NCBI RefSeq assembly: GCF_005780165.1
Contig: NZ_VAUV01000003.1
Coordinates: forward strand, 124,001 to 188,000
Length of the DNA: 64,000 nucleotides
Direction of reading: 5' to 3'
Source: Phragmitibacter flavus
GTDB taxonomy: Bacteria; Verrucomicrobiota; Verrucomicrobiia; Verrucomicrobiales; Verrucomicrobiaceae
Positions 1 to 8,852 of the stretch are shown piece after piece. Made by a program: the position numbers and the translations under genes. A model generated the notes under the pieces. It saw only the letters and a program-made list of their open reading frames with translations, was not told the origin of the DNA and did no database searches. The first letter of the stretch is position 1; each line of letters opens with the position of its first letter.

Positions 1-2268
1 GCGATCTCCAACCACACCACCATCGACGCCCTCATTCCCGAGTCCCTCAAATCCCGCTACCGTGGCAACAAGGGCATCATCATTGGCGGCGGCGGCGATG
101 AAACCAGCGCCGACGACTTCCTTCGCAAAAACTTTGTCGCCACCGCCCTCTGGCAGGCCAATCTCATCACCGACGCCGAAGGCAAACTCACCCACACCTT
201 CAAAGTCCCCGACAACCTCACCCGCTACCGCATCATGGCCGTCGCCGTGCATGGTGCCGACCGCTTTGGCTCCGCCGAATCCTCTTTCACCATCAACAAA
301 CCCCTCATGGTCGAACCCGCTGTTCCGCGCTTCGCCCATCGCGACGACGAACTCCTCGTCAAAGCCATCGTCCACAACACCACCCCGCATCGCGGTCAGG
401 TCGAAGTTGAACTCAAGCTCAACGACACCACCGAACTCATCACTGAAGGCCGCCCCTTCATCCTGATCAGCCAGAAAACCGACCGTCAAATCGCCGCCGA
501 CCATCGCAGCGAACGTCGCCTCATCACCCTCGAACCCAACCAGACCACCGCCGTCTCCTTCCCCGTCCGCTTCACCAAAACCGGCACCGCCAGCTGGCAA
601 TGGTCCGCCAAAACCACCGAATGGAACGGCGACAAACCCCTTGCCGACTCGATGATGTCCACCTTCGAAGTCACTCATCCCGCTCCCGCCCTGCGTGAAG
701 TCCACTACGTCACCCTCACCAGCAAAAACGGCGGCGACCTCACCAAAAAAATCAATCCCCAACTCCTCGAAGCCGAAGGCAAACTGCGCCTCAACCTCAG
801 TCAGTCGCGCATCACCGAAGCCCGCGACGCCCTCGAATACGTGCTTCAATATCCTTACGGTTGCGTCGAGCAAACCACCAGCCGCGTCCTTCCCTGGCTG
901 GCCCTCAGCAAATACGAACCCCTCTTCCCTGAGTTGCTGCAAAAAGACAAAGCCCGCACCGCCATCCAACGCGGCGTCGAACGTCTCCTGACCATGCAGA
1001 CCGAAACCGGTGGCCTCGCCTACTGGCCCGGCGGTGAAACCCCCGAACTCTGGGCCAGCGCCTACGGTGGCTTCGCCCTCATCAAAGCCAAAGAATATGG
1101 CATCGTCATCCCCCAACAGAGCATCGACCAGCTCACCACCTGGCTGAGCGACCAGTTGCGCGACCTCGACCTCGCCAACACCCCCGAAGCCCAGCCTCTC
1201 AACGACGCCGCCCTCGCCCTCTACACATTGGCAAAAGCCGGCAAACCCCAGCCTGCCTATCAAACCACCCTCTACACCCGTCGCAACAAACTCCCCGACA
1301 CCTCGCGTGCCTTCCTGGCCCTCGCCATGTGTCTGACCGATGCCCCCGCCGCACAAATCAGCGAACTCCTCAAACCCGCACCCAAACCGAAAAATCCCTG
1401 GGAACGCTATTGGCTCGGCGACCAAACCGTCAAAGGTCTGCAACTCATCGCCAGCGCCCACCTCGGCCTCACCAAACAAGCCGAACTCCTCACCGAGGAC
1501 CTCTACAAATCCCGCAAAACCAATGGCCACTGGGGCACCACCTTCAGCAACGCCTGGATTCTCCTCGGCCTCTCCACCAACGAGCGCGTCCCCAAAGTCG
1601 ACGAACCCCTCACCCTCGCCCTCACCTACAACGGCGAAAAGGCCGACCACACCCTGCCCGGCTACCTCAGCACCTTCAACCTTGATCGCGACCTGAGCAA
1701 AAAATCCCCCGCCCTCACCATCGCCATTCCCGAAGGCAAAACCCTTCGCGGCCGACTTGAAATCCAGTCCTGGCCCGAACCCAAAACCTTCCAGCCCGTC
1801 AGCAAAGGTTTCACCATCAGACGCAGCTATCAACGCCTCACCACCAGCGGCATCCTCGAACCTGCCGAGAACCTGCGCGTCGGCGACATGGTCGTCACCA
1901 CCCTCGAAATCGACGTCCATCGTGCCAACCGTTACCTCGCCATCGAAGACAATCTCCCCAGCGTTTTCGAACCCATCAACCCCGAGTTTGAAACCCAAAA
2001 CGCCAAAGGCGACGCCGAAGAAGTCGACAACGAATGGTATACGGACCACCGCGAACTGCGTCACGACAAAGCCCTGTTCTTCACCAACGACTGGAGCACC
2101 CTCGGCAAGTTCCAGCTCAAATACCTGGCCCGCGTGATTGCCGAAGGCGACGTCATCGCCCCTCCTGCCAAGATCGAAGCCATGTATGAGCCCGACCACT
2201 ACGCCCTCAGCGCCATCAATCTCATCAGCACCCTCCCCTCCACCAAGGAAAACGTCGTCAAAAAGTAG
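1..2268 (+). CDS. Alpha-2-macroglobulin family protein, C-terminal part (partial)
   Basis: The reading frame is open from the first base, so the start lies outside the window. The visible 755 residues begin inside the typical block around the bait region and TA.W....TD..G (FVATALWQANLITDAEGK), followed by PDNLTRYRIMAVA, a hallmark of bacterial alpha-2-macroglobulins. The thioester motif CxEQ is present as YGCVEQTTSR (bases about 859-888), so the protein should trap proteases covalently. The C-terminal part carries the helical thioester domain and the receptor-like beta domain. Bacterial members are periplasmic lipoproteins thought to protect the envelope from foreign proteases. The next gene is penicillin-binding protein 1C, the usual partner in yfhM-pbpC pairs, where peptidoglycan repair and protease trapping are thought to cooperate. 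It ends with TAG at 2266-2268. Confidence 0.93.
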   Translation, partial: AISNHTTIDALIPESLKSRYRGNKGIIIGGGGDETSADDFLRKNFVATALWQANLITDAEGKLTHTFKVPDNLTRYRIMAVAVHGADRFGSAESSFTINKPLMVEPAVPRFAHRDDELLVKAIVHNTTPHRGQVEVELKLNDTTELITEGRPFILISQKTDRQIAADHRSERRLITLEPNQTTAVSFPVRFTKTGTASWQWSAKTTEWNGDKPLADSMMSTFEVTHPAPALREVHYVTLTSKNGGDLTKKINPQLLEAEGKLRLNLSQSRITEARDALEYVLQYPYGCVEQTTSRVLPWLALSKYEPLFPELLQKDKARTAIQRGVERLLTMQTETGGLAYWPGGETPELWASAYGGFALIKAKEYGIVIPQQSIDQLTTWLSDQLRDLDLANTPEAQPLNDAALALYTLAKAGKPQPAYQTTLYTRRNKLPDTSRAFLALAMCLTDAPAAQISELLKPAPKPKNPWERYWLGDQTVKGLQLIASAHLGLTKQAELLTEDLYKSRKTNGHWGTTFSNAWILLGLSTNERVPKVDEPLTLALTYNGEKADHTLPGYLSTFNLDRDLSKKSPALTIAIPEGKTLRGRLEIQSWPEPKTFQPVSKGFTIRRSYQRLTTSGILEPAENLRVGDMVVTTLEIDVHRANRYLAIEDNLPSVFEPINPEFETQNAKGDAEEVDNEWYTDHRELRHDKALFFTNDWSTLGKFQLKYLARVIAEGDVIAPPAKIEAMYEPDHYALSAINLISTLPSTKENVVKK

Positions 2269-2283
2269 TTTTCAGTGGGGAGC

Positions 2284-2324
2284 ACACGCATCCTGCGTGT
2301 CGTTCTCGGCATCTTGCCGAGAAC
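2284..2324. repeat. Tandem pair of perfect palindromes between A2M and pbpC
   Basis: Two adjacent hairpins are seen. The first has arms ACACGCA (2284-2290) and TGCGTGT (2294-2300) around TCC. The second has arms GTTCTCGGCA (2302-2311) and TGCCGAGAAC (2315-2324) around TCT. They lie 16 bases after the A2M stop and before the likely pbpC start. There is no T-run, so a simple terminator is not indicated. It may be a dispersed extragenic palindrome or an mRNA-processing or attenuation element. Confidence 0.7.
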
Positions 2325-2358
2325 CTCAGTGACCATCGTCACCAACTCGCCCAATCTC

Positions 2359-4674
2359 ATGCCCTCCCGCCCCGTCATCCCTAAACTGACACGCGCGAGG
2401 GCACTTTTCTTTATTGCCCTCCTCCTCCCCCTCGCCGCATGGTATCTCCTCCCCCTCGCCATCCCCCTCCCTAAAACCCTCCTTGCCCCCCAACCCCTCT
2501 CCCCCACCTACTTCGCCAGCGACGGCAAACCCCTCCGTCAACTGCTCGCCGCTGACGGACAGCGCATCACCACGCCCGTCACCTACACCGATCTCCCCGA
2601 GCCCCTCATTCACGCGCTCCTCGCCGCTGAAGATCAACGTTTCTTCTCCCACGGCGGCATCGACCTCCTCGCCATCCTTCGCGCCGCCAAAGACAACCTC
2701 TCCCAAAACCGCATCACCTCCGGTGCCTCCACGCTCACCCAGCAACTCATCAAAACCACCAGTCCCAAAGCCCCCCGCACCTACCTCCAAAAAATCCGCG
2801 AAGCCCTCCAGGCCCGTCATCTTGAACTCACCTGGAGCAAACAGGACATCCTCACCGCTTACTTCAACCGCGTCTCCTTCGGCAATCTCCTCACCGGCAT
2901 CCATTCCGCCGCCGAAAGCTACCTCAACAAACCCCTGCGCGACCTCACCCCCGCCGAGTGCGCCTTCCTCGCCGCCCTCCCGCAATCGCCCACGCGACTC
3001 AATCCCCATCGCAACCTCCCCGCCGTCCAAGCCCGGCAGAAGCGCATCCTCTGCCTCATGCATCAACACGGTTGGCTCACCGAGGAAGCCCTGCACCTCG
3101 CCCAAAACGAACCTCTCACCCTCCATCGCCACAGCGCCCACTTCTCCGCCCCCCACGCCACCTCATTAATTTCAAATCTGAAATCTGAAATCTCCAATTC
3201 CATCCCCACCACCATCGACCGCTCCCTCCAGCAAAAAGTCGAAACCACCCTCACCCAACACCTCAACCGCCTCACCCACAAAAACGTCACCCAGGCCGCC
3301 GCCGTTATCATCGAAAACCAGACCGGCCATGTCCTCGCCCTCGCCGGTTCCCGCGACTTCTTCAATAGTCCCGACGGCCAGATCAACGGTGCCTGGTCCC
3401 CTCACTCGCCCGGCTCTGCCCTCAAACCTTTCACCTACCTCCTCGCCCTCGAAAACGGATTCACCCCCGCCACCATCATTCCCGATCTCCCGATTGAATA
3501 CGCCACCGAAACCGGCCTCTACCGACCCGAAAACTACGACCGCAAGAACCACGGCCCCGTCACCCTCCGTCACGCCCTCGGCAATTCCCTCAACATCCCC
3601 GCCGTGCGCCTTCTTCAGCAAATCGGCGGCGAATCCATTCTATACACCACCCTCCAAAACCTCGGCCTCACCACCCTCACCGAAAAACCCAGCCACTACG
3701 GACTCGGCCTCACCATCGGCAATGCCCCCGTCCGGCTCCTCGAACTCACCAACGCCTACGCCACCCTCGCCCGCCTCGGCCAACACCAACCCTGGACCCT
3801 CACTCCAAACCCCAACTCAAATCTTAAATCTCAAATTTCGCTTCGCGGCTCCGCAGCAAATCCCGAAGCTTGTTTCTTGATCGCCGACATCCTCGCCGAC
3901 AACAACGCCCGCCAGCAAACTTTCGGCCCTCGCTCCGTCATCCGCCTCCCCTTTCCCTGCGCCGTCAAAACCGGCACCAGCACCGACTACCGCGACAACT
4001 GGACCCTCGGCTTCACCCCCGAATACACCGTCGGAGTCTGGGCCGGCAACTTCGACAACACCCCCATGAACCAAGTCAGCGGCGTCACCGGAGCCGGCCC
4101 CATTTTCCGCGATCTCTTCCTTCACCTCCATCGCACCCGCGGCACCACCTGGTTCACCACACCATCCGAGCTCCTCACCCACACCATCGACCCCCGCAAC
4201 GGCAAAATCATCCCCTCAAACCTCACTCCTAGCCTGACCCAACAAGAACTTTTCCTCCCCAAAACCCTCCCTCCCACCGCCACCGCAGCCGACTACGAAT
4301 CCACCACCAACCGCGCCTACCTCTCCCCCGAATACACCGCTTGGCTCCAAACCACCGACACCTGGCAACGCGATCTCCTCGCCATCCGTCCCAATCTCAA
4401 TCCCCCACCCCGCATCCTCACCCCCACCAACGGCAGCACCTTTGTCCTCGATCCCGACCTCCCCGACCAAGGCCGCCAGCTCCTGCTCCGTTCCAACCAA
4501 CAAACCCCCACCTGGACCTCACCCACCCTGAAAATCACCCAAACCCCCAACGGCCTCACCCACGCCCATCTCGAACCCGGCACCCACACCCTCACGCTCC
4601 ACCTGCCCGACTCCGACCTCACCGCCACCACCCAAATCCACGTCCGCCCCGCTCAACAAAAACGCACACCCTAA
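2359..4674 (+). CDS. pbpC: Penicillin-binding protein 1C (glycosyltransferase/transpeptidase)
   Basis: This is a bifunctional class A PBP of the PbpC type that polymerises and crosslinks peptidoglycan at the inner membrane. After a membrane anchor (ALFFIALLLPLAAWYLLPLA) comes the GT51 domain with EDQRFFSHGG and GASTLTQQLIK. The transpeptidase domain has SALK (SxxK), the SLN triad and KTGTSTDYRDNW. A C-terminal beta domain of the BiPBP_C kind follows. The frame stays open upstream to 2275, but that stretch is the double palindrome repeat, so ATG 2359 (MPSRPVIPKL) is preferred, giving 771 aa. Oddly, two copies of a heptanucleotide repeat (3174-3194 and 3819-3839) are translated in frame as NLKSEIS and NLKSQIS inside the protein. 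The A2M gene just upstream is its standard partner. Confidence 0.93.
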   Translation: MPSRPVIPKLTRARALFFIALLLPLAAWYLLPLAIPLPKTLLAPQPLSPTYFASDGKPLRQLLAADGQRITTPVTYTDLPEPLIHALLAAEDQRFFSHGGIDLLAILRAAKDNLSQNRITSGASTLTQQLIKTTSPKAPRTYLQKIREALQARHLELTWSKQDILTAYFNRVSFGNLLTGIHSAAESYLNKPLRDLTPAECAFLAALPQSPTRLNPHRNLPAVQARQKRILCLMHQHGWLTEEALHLAQNEPLTLHRHSAHFSAPHATSLISNLKSEISNSIPTTIDRSLQQKVETTLTQHLNRLTHKNVTQAAAVIIENQTGHVLALAGSRDFFNSPDGQINGAWSPHSPGSALKPFTYLLALENGFTPATIIPDLPIEYATETGLYRPENYDRKNHGPVTLRHALGNSLNIPAVRLLQQIGGESILYTTLQNLGLTTLTEKPSHYGLGLTIGNAPVRLLELTNAYATLARLGQHQPWTLTPNPNSNLKSQISLRGSAANPEACFLIADILADNNARQQTFGPRSVIRLPFPCAVKTGTSTDYRDNWTLGFTPEYTVGVWAGNFDNTPMNQVSGVTGAGPIFRDLFLHLHRTRGTTWFTTPSELLTHTIDPRNGKIIPSNLTPSLTQQELFLPKTLPPTATAADYESTTNRAYLSPEYTAWLQTTDTWQRDLLAIRPNLNPPPRILTPTNGSTFVLDPDLPDQGRQLLLRSNQQTPTWTSPTLKITQTPNGLTHAHLEPGTHTLTLHLPDSDLTATTQIHVRPAQQKRTP
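3174..3194. repeat. Heptanucleotide tandem repeat inside pbpC (copy 1)
   Basis: Three AAATCTG/C units (3174-3180, 3181-3187, 3188-3194) lie in frame in pbpC and encode SNLKSEISN in the linker between the glycosyltransferase and transpeptidase domains. The AT-rich words contrast with the surrounding GC-rich codons. Confidence 0.75.
3819..3839. repeat. Heptanucleotide tandem repeat inside pbpC (copy 2)
   Basis: Three degenerate heptamers AAATCTT, AAATCTC and AAATTTC are translated as part of SNLKSQIS within the transpeptidase domain. The word is the same as in copy 1 about 645 bases upstream, which points to repeated insertion of one element rather than chance. Confidence 0.65.
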
Positions 4675-4734
4675 CCGGCTCACCAAACCCAAAAAACCTT
4701 GCCTGACCCAAAACTTCACGCAACACTGTCCGCG

Positions 4735-5805
4735 ATGAAACTCCACGTCCTGCTCACCCTTGCCATCCTCGGCATCAGCGGACTTCTCGACCTCCACGCC
4801 GCCGGTGCCATCGTGCGCATTGACACCATCAATCCCGGCGACCTCACCCTCATCCTCAAAGATTTCAACACCACGGATCAGCCTCACAGCTCCACCACCA
4901 GCAACAGCCCAACTCCAGTTCCCAGTTGGGCACCCACTACCGACGGCTACCACAGCTACACCGTCCCCACCACCACCTCCGACGGAAAAGTCTACTTCAA
5001 CACTGCTCCCTACAACGTCCAGTATTACACCAACGTCCGAGTCCGGGTCCGCTCCAACGCCAGTGGCTCCTCTGACATCTGGCCCCGCGTCGAACATGGT
5101 GACACCACCGTCAACCTCGGCAGCACCACCACCGCCTTCACCGAGCACCGCCAAGCCTGGCGCAACCCCCAGCACCCCAACATCAACACCGCCACCAATG
5201 GCGGCGTCCGATGGGACCCCAACACCAACACCGGCACCGAAGCCACCTACGATATCGACTACATCATGGTCGATCTCGGTCGCGTCGTCGGCTTTGAATT
5301 CGACGTCAACGAAACCGGACTCACCACCTACCAAACCTGGTTCAACGCCAACACCCGCAGCAGCAACTACCGCGTCGAAGGCAGTTCCCTCAAAGGCACC
5401 ACCACCCACGTCGATACCTACATTCAGACCGCGGCGTCCCTGAACCTCGACACCAGCATCTACAAATTCGTCGAGATCCGCCTTAAGACCGAGCCAAACA
5501 CTGGACTCCAGTTCTTCTGGGGCACCAGCATCACCCCCTCCTACAACGAAACCAACAGCATCCGAGTCACCGCCACCGACGACCAGTGGCACATTTATCT
5601 TGTCGACATGTCCGCCGAAACCAACTGGACCGGCACCCTTCAAAACTTCCGCATCGACATCGGGAGCGCCGCCGACATTGACTACGAAATCGACTACATC
5701 CGCTTCCGCGAATTCGGTGCCGTCCCCGAACCCACCCGAGCCCTGCTCCTTATTCTCGCCATCGGTTCCATCGCCCTCACCCGCCATCGTCAGCGCCCCC
5801 AGTGA
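4735..5805 (+). CDS. Exported PEP-CTERM sorting-signal protein of unknown function
   Basis: The 356-residue product starts at ATG 4735, which gives a clean signal peptide (MKLHVLLTLAILGISGLLDLHAA). The in-frame start at 4699 would only add a polar leader. The C-terminus is a PEP-CTERM sorting signal: VPEP at residue 330, then a hydrophobic stretch (ALLLILAIGSIAL) and a basic tail (RHRQR). Such proteins are cut and anchored or released by an exosortase that is not in this window. The body holds two beta-rich units that end in similar words (IDYIMVDLG and IDYIRFREF), resembling jelly-roll carbohydrate-binding modules. This suggests a wall- or polysaccharide-associated protein. The fold assignment is inference; the sorting signal is directly visible. 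Confidence 0.8.
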   Translation: MKLHVLLTLAILGISGLLDLHAAGAIVRIDTINPGDLTLILKDFNTTDQPHSSTTSNSPTPVPSWAPTTDGYHSYTVPTTTSDGKVYFNTAPYNVQYYTNVRVRVRSNASGSSDIWPRVEHGDTTVNLGSTTTAFTEHRQAWRNPQHPNINTATNGGVRWDPNTNTGTEATYDIDYIMVDLGRVVGFEFDVNETGLTTYQTWFNANTRSSNYRVEGSSLKGTTTHVDTYIQTAASLNLDTSIYKFVEIRLKTEPNTGLQFFWGTSITPSYNETNSIRVTATDDQWHIYLVDMSAETNWTGTLQNFRIDIGSAADIDYEIDYIRFREFGAVPEPTRALLLILAIGSIALTRHRQRPQ

Positions 5806-5812
5806 AGGGACC

Positions 5813-5829
5813 GCGAAGTTTTACTTCGC
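5813..5829. repeat. Small perfect hairpin after the PEP-CTERM gene
   Basis: Arms GCGAAGT (5813-5819) and ACTTCGC (5823-5829) surround a TTT loop, eight bases after the stop codon. There is no U-tract, so termination is uncertain. It resembles the palindromic words at 2284-2324. Confidence 0.45.
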
Positions 5830-5837
5830 CTCATCCA

Positions 5838-6138
5838 TTATCGGCCCCCCAGCTCTTTGCGTATCCAGGATGGCGACCTCCTCAGATCCAACACTGCATA
5901 CACTCTTACCTCATCACCCGTTTCCTTCGTAATAGCCACCAAACGGAAACTTGCTCACCAGCATTCGATGGAATCCGAATTGTTCCAGGTGAATCCCATG
6001 CAGTTGCTCGAGGCTTTCAATCTGGGCCAAAACGGAACTCAAAAAATACTCCCCTACTCCGGTTTCTTGGGCGTCATAAAAATCCCTCGCCATCTCCAAG
6101 TCAGCCGCCGCCGACTCCAAAATCACTACACGAATCAT
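5838..6138 (-). pseudogene. RelE/ParE-family toxin, frameshifted
   Basis: The frame starting at ATG 6138 encodes a typical RelE/ParE-type plasmid-stabilisation toxin (VILESAAADLEMARDFYD, then FHRMLVSKFPFGGYYE) but stops after 74 codons. Removing one base in the GG of GAAGGAAACG (around 5924-5925) restores the family's C-terminal segment, YYEETGDEVRVYAVLDLRR then SPSWIRKEL, ending at TAA 5838-5840. The repaired protein is 99 aa, the normal family length. As written, the toxin lacks its last strand and the conserved arginines, so it should be inactive. Its start overlaps the antitoxin stop (ATGA). Either the module is decaying or the assembly has an indel here. Confidence 0.8.
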
Positions 6139-6354
6139 GAGCCGAGCCGCCCCAGTCGCTGCCTCAATTCGTCCATTGACAGGAACTTTGCATTTCCTGC
6201 TTCCACTTCAGCACGCCTCGCTTGAAGAACTCCCCCCATGCCAAGCTGGCGAGCCTGCTTCATTGACCGATGGCACCAGCGAATCCCAAAGAAGCTCCAT
6301 CGCCTCCAGGCGCTCACCGACACTCATGTGTTTCACTTCCGCAGCATCGATCAT
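6135..6354 (-). pseudogene. Addiction-module antitoxin, frameshifted
   Basis: From ATG 6354 the frame reads MIDAAEVKHMSVGERLEAME, then LLWDSL and PAWHGG, after which it goes out of frame and stops. The rest of the protein (GVLQARRAEVEAGNAKF, then LSMDELRQRL) is in the next frame up to TGA 6135-6137. The break falls in a run of six C on the plus strand (6232-6237); five would restore a single 72-residue protein. The whole resembles small antitoxins paired with RelE/ParE toxins (PAWH..VL..RR motif, acidic tail). The stop overlaps the toxin start by ATGA, the usual translational coupling. Two independent single-base frameshifts in one module are notable. Confidence 0.78.
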
Positions 6355-6387
6355 GATAACGAAACACCAAGCCCCTCTCAGAAAATT

Positions 6388-8763
6388 TCAACCTCCCAAC
6401 CTTCCCAGCCACGCCCTCCAGTAAGGCAGCAGGCCAAGCACCAGCGCCAAAATCCACAGCGTCCCCACGCAGCAAGCCAGTCCCAGACTGGCGATCCCCG
6501 CATTCCCCGCGAATACCAGGCTGCCAAAGCCAATCACCGTCGTCATCCCAGAGAAAAACACCGCCTTCCCCGTCGTTGATTGCACCTTTCTCACATCGTC
6601 CTTCTCATGCGCCATCGACAGCATGATGTGAATCCCATAATCAATCCCCGTGCCCATCAGCAACGGCAACGCCGCCAGACTCGCCAGATTCCACGACACG
6701 CCCATCAACGCCATCGTGGCCATCAACCCGGCAATCCCCAATCCCAAAACCGCCACCGACAACACCATGTCGCGCCAGTTGCGAAACGTGATCCAAAGCA
6801 TTACCGCCAGCAGTGCCGCCAGCGGCAGCGTCATGCGCAGGAAATCCCGCTTTACCAACCCCGCCAGCGCCGTTCCCAGACTTTCCCATCCTGTCAGATG
6901 CACAAACCCTTTCGCCTTCAGCCGCTCTGACACCTCCGCCAGACGCCGCATGTCCGGTTTCCCCGGTTCTCCCTCCACCGTCACCGACCCCAACATCACC
7001 ACCCCATCCTCCGTCGGCGCGATCACCTTGCCCACCACTTCCGCCGCCGCTCCGACCGCCATCCTCTGCGGCCACACCCCCTTCAAATCCCTCTCCCATC
7101 CTGCGGTCACCTGATCAAACAGCGCCAACGACTCTTCCGTAAATCCCGCCTCCAACACCGACGCCTTCAGCCGCTCCCGCTCACCCACCAGCCATTCAAT
7201 GGCCGACCGGTTCCCTTCCTGCGCCTGCAAGTCCGGCAACAAAACTGACGGCACCCCATGCCCCACCAAAACCCCCTCCCCTTTCAACCCGTCCAGCAAC
7301 GCCACCGTCTCCTCCGCCCTCGAACGAATCGATTCCACCGTCCCCGAAACCAGCAATGGCACGCTCGCCCGATCCTCCTTGCCCAGTCGTTGCTGGACCA
7401 CCTCCCAGCCCGACATCGCATCGCTCTGCGTTGGCCGAAGCGCCTCCGCTCCGGTCGCATAACCCGGAATCCCCTTCCACATCAGCACCCCCGTCACCCC
7501 CGTCACCAACAGGCAAGTGACAATTCCCGCCATCCCATGGCGCACCTTCTGCGAACCAAAATCCTTCACGCCCCTCCCCTTTTCCCGACCCGCCACCAGC
7601 TCAGGCATCACCAGCACCATCACCAACAGTCCCGTCACCACTCCCAAAGCCACCATGATCCCCAGTTCTCCGAGCCCAGGCAACCCGCTGAACAGCAAGG
7701 ACAAAAACACCACCGAAGTCGTCCCCGCCCCCGCCACAATGCCCGGTGCCGCCAATCTTCGCAAATCCCTTGCGCCCATCTCGGGGTGATCGCGCGATTT
7801 CTGCAAAATCAGCACCGCATAATCGACTACAATCCCCAAAACAATCGCCGCAAACCCCAAACTCATCACCGACAAGCGCCCCAACACCAAACTCGCCAGA
7901 CTCAACGTCAGCAACATCACCACCACCAGCAGCAGCTGAATCCACAACAACGGCACCAATCTCCTGAACATGACCCAAAACAACAACGTGATCAGCACCT
8001 CCGTTGCCCCAATCGTCCCGCGCATGTCTTTCTCAATGCCCGATCCCGTTTCCGCCATGAACGCCGGTTCGCCCGTGTAAAACACCTCTGCCTCCACCCC
8101 TTCCCTCTTCAACCACTCCGCCACCTCGACCTTGATCCCCTCCAGCCACGCTCCCGCTTCCTTGTATCCGGTCACACCCCCCTCTGCAGCGACAAACATT
8201 ACCCGAAACGCCCCATCCGCCGACGCCAACACAAATCCACTGTCCTCCATCGACGCCATCTCCTCCATCTTCAATCCCTCCAGCAGCCCCAGTGGATCAT
8301 ACGACCAACGCTGCACCTCCGCCGGATCAGGCGAACCCGCCAGCCGCTCCAGCACCTCCTGCAAATACAGCCCGACCTTCTCCCCTTCGATTCGTTCCCT
8401 CACCGCGCCCAACCGCTCCACACTGCCATTTTGCAGCGACCACGCCAGCAACGCACCCGCCTGCTCCGGATTCTCAAACGTCCCCGCCGAGCGCACCCGC
8501 TCCACCCCCTTCATTGTCTGCAAATGCAGCCCCAATCTCCCCATCGACTCCTCCGCCAAACCTGCATCCGCAAACTCCAGTCCAATCACCAAATCATCGC
8601 CCCCGTCAAACGCATCGCGCAGCAGCTTCAATCCCCCAACCTCCGGCAGCTCCGCCGGCAAGGTCGCAAGAATGTCCGTCTCCAGCCGCAAGCGCGACAA
8701 CCCTGCCCCTACCACCACCGCCAGCAACAGGCCCGCGAGCAACAACTTCTTCCATAACGCCAT
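6388..8763 (-). CDS. MMPL/RND superfamily exporter
   Basis: The 791-residue protein has the duplicated RND layout: one N-terminal membrane helix, a large periplasmic loop, a membrane block with GIVVDYAVLILQKSRDHP, then a second loop and block with GTGIDYGIHIMLSMAHEKDD. The DY-centred motifs in TM4 and TM10 are those of the MMPL branch, which moves lipids, hopanoids or polyene pigments using the proton gradient. It starts 89 bases from the oppositely oriented chorismatase, so the two probably share a promoter region. Exporters of this kind occur in aryl-polyene and xanthomonadin clusters beside chorismatase genes, but no ketosynthases are in this window. The substrate is therefore unknown. The family call is firm. 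Confidence 0.88.
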   Translation of the reverse strand: MALWKKLLLAGLLLAVVVGAGLSRLRLETDILATLPAELPEVGGLKLLRDAFDGGDDLVIGLEFADAGLAEESMGRLGLHLQTMKGVERVRSAGTFENPEQAGALLAWSLQNGSVERLGAVRERIEGEKVGLYLQEVLERLAGSPDPAEVQRWSYDPLGLLEGLKMEEMASMEDSGFVLASADGAFRVMFVAAEGGVTGYKEAGAWLEGIKVEVAEWLKREGVEAEVFYTGEPAFMAETGSGIEKDMRGTIGATEVLITLLFWVMFRRLVPLLWIQLLLVVVMLLTLSLASLVLGRLSVMSLGFAAIVLGIVVDYAVLILQKSRDHPEMGARDLRRLAAPGIVAGAGTTSVVFLSLLFSGLPGLGELGIMVALGVVTGLLVMVLVMPELVAGREKGRGVKDFGSQKVRHGMAGIVTCLLVTGVTGVLMWKGIPGYATGAEALRPTQSDAMSGWEVVQQRLGKEDRASVPLLVSGTVESIRSRAEETVALLDGLKGEGVLVGHGVPSVLLPDLQAQEGNRSAIEWLVGERERLKASVLEAGFTEESLALFDQVTAGWERDLKGVWPQRMAVGAAAEVVGKVIAPTEDGVVMLGSVTVEGEPGKPDMRRLAEVSERLKAKGFVHLTGWESLGTALAGLVKRDFLRMTLPLAALLAVMLWITFRNWRDMVLSVAVLGLGIAGLMATMALMGVSWNLASLAALPLLMGTGIDYGIHIMLSMAHEKDDVRKVQSTTGKAVFFSGMTTVIGFGSLVFAGNAGIASLGLACCVGTLWILALVLGLLPYWRAWLGRLGG

Positions 8764-8852
8764 GACCAGAGAATAAACAGCCGCCCCCCGCCGTCCAATC
8801 CAATCCGCCCTTCAAAAATTTGACATCACCCAACCCATTGCCATATCAAACC

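Noticed and set aside
4519-5787. 422-codon minus-strand frame
   Set aside because: Gly/Val/Asp-rich shadow opposite pbpC and the PEP-CTERM gene.
7258-8757. 499-codon plus-strand frame opposite the MMPL exporter
   Set aside because: Arg/His/Gln-rich shadow of a GC-rich gene; the minus-strand reading has clear RND motifs.
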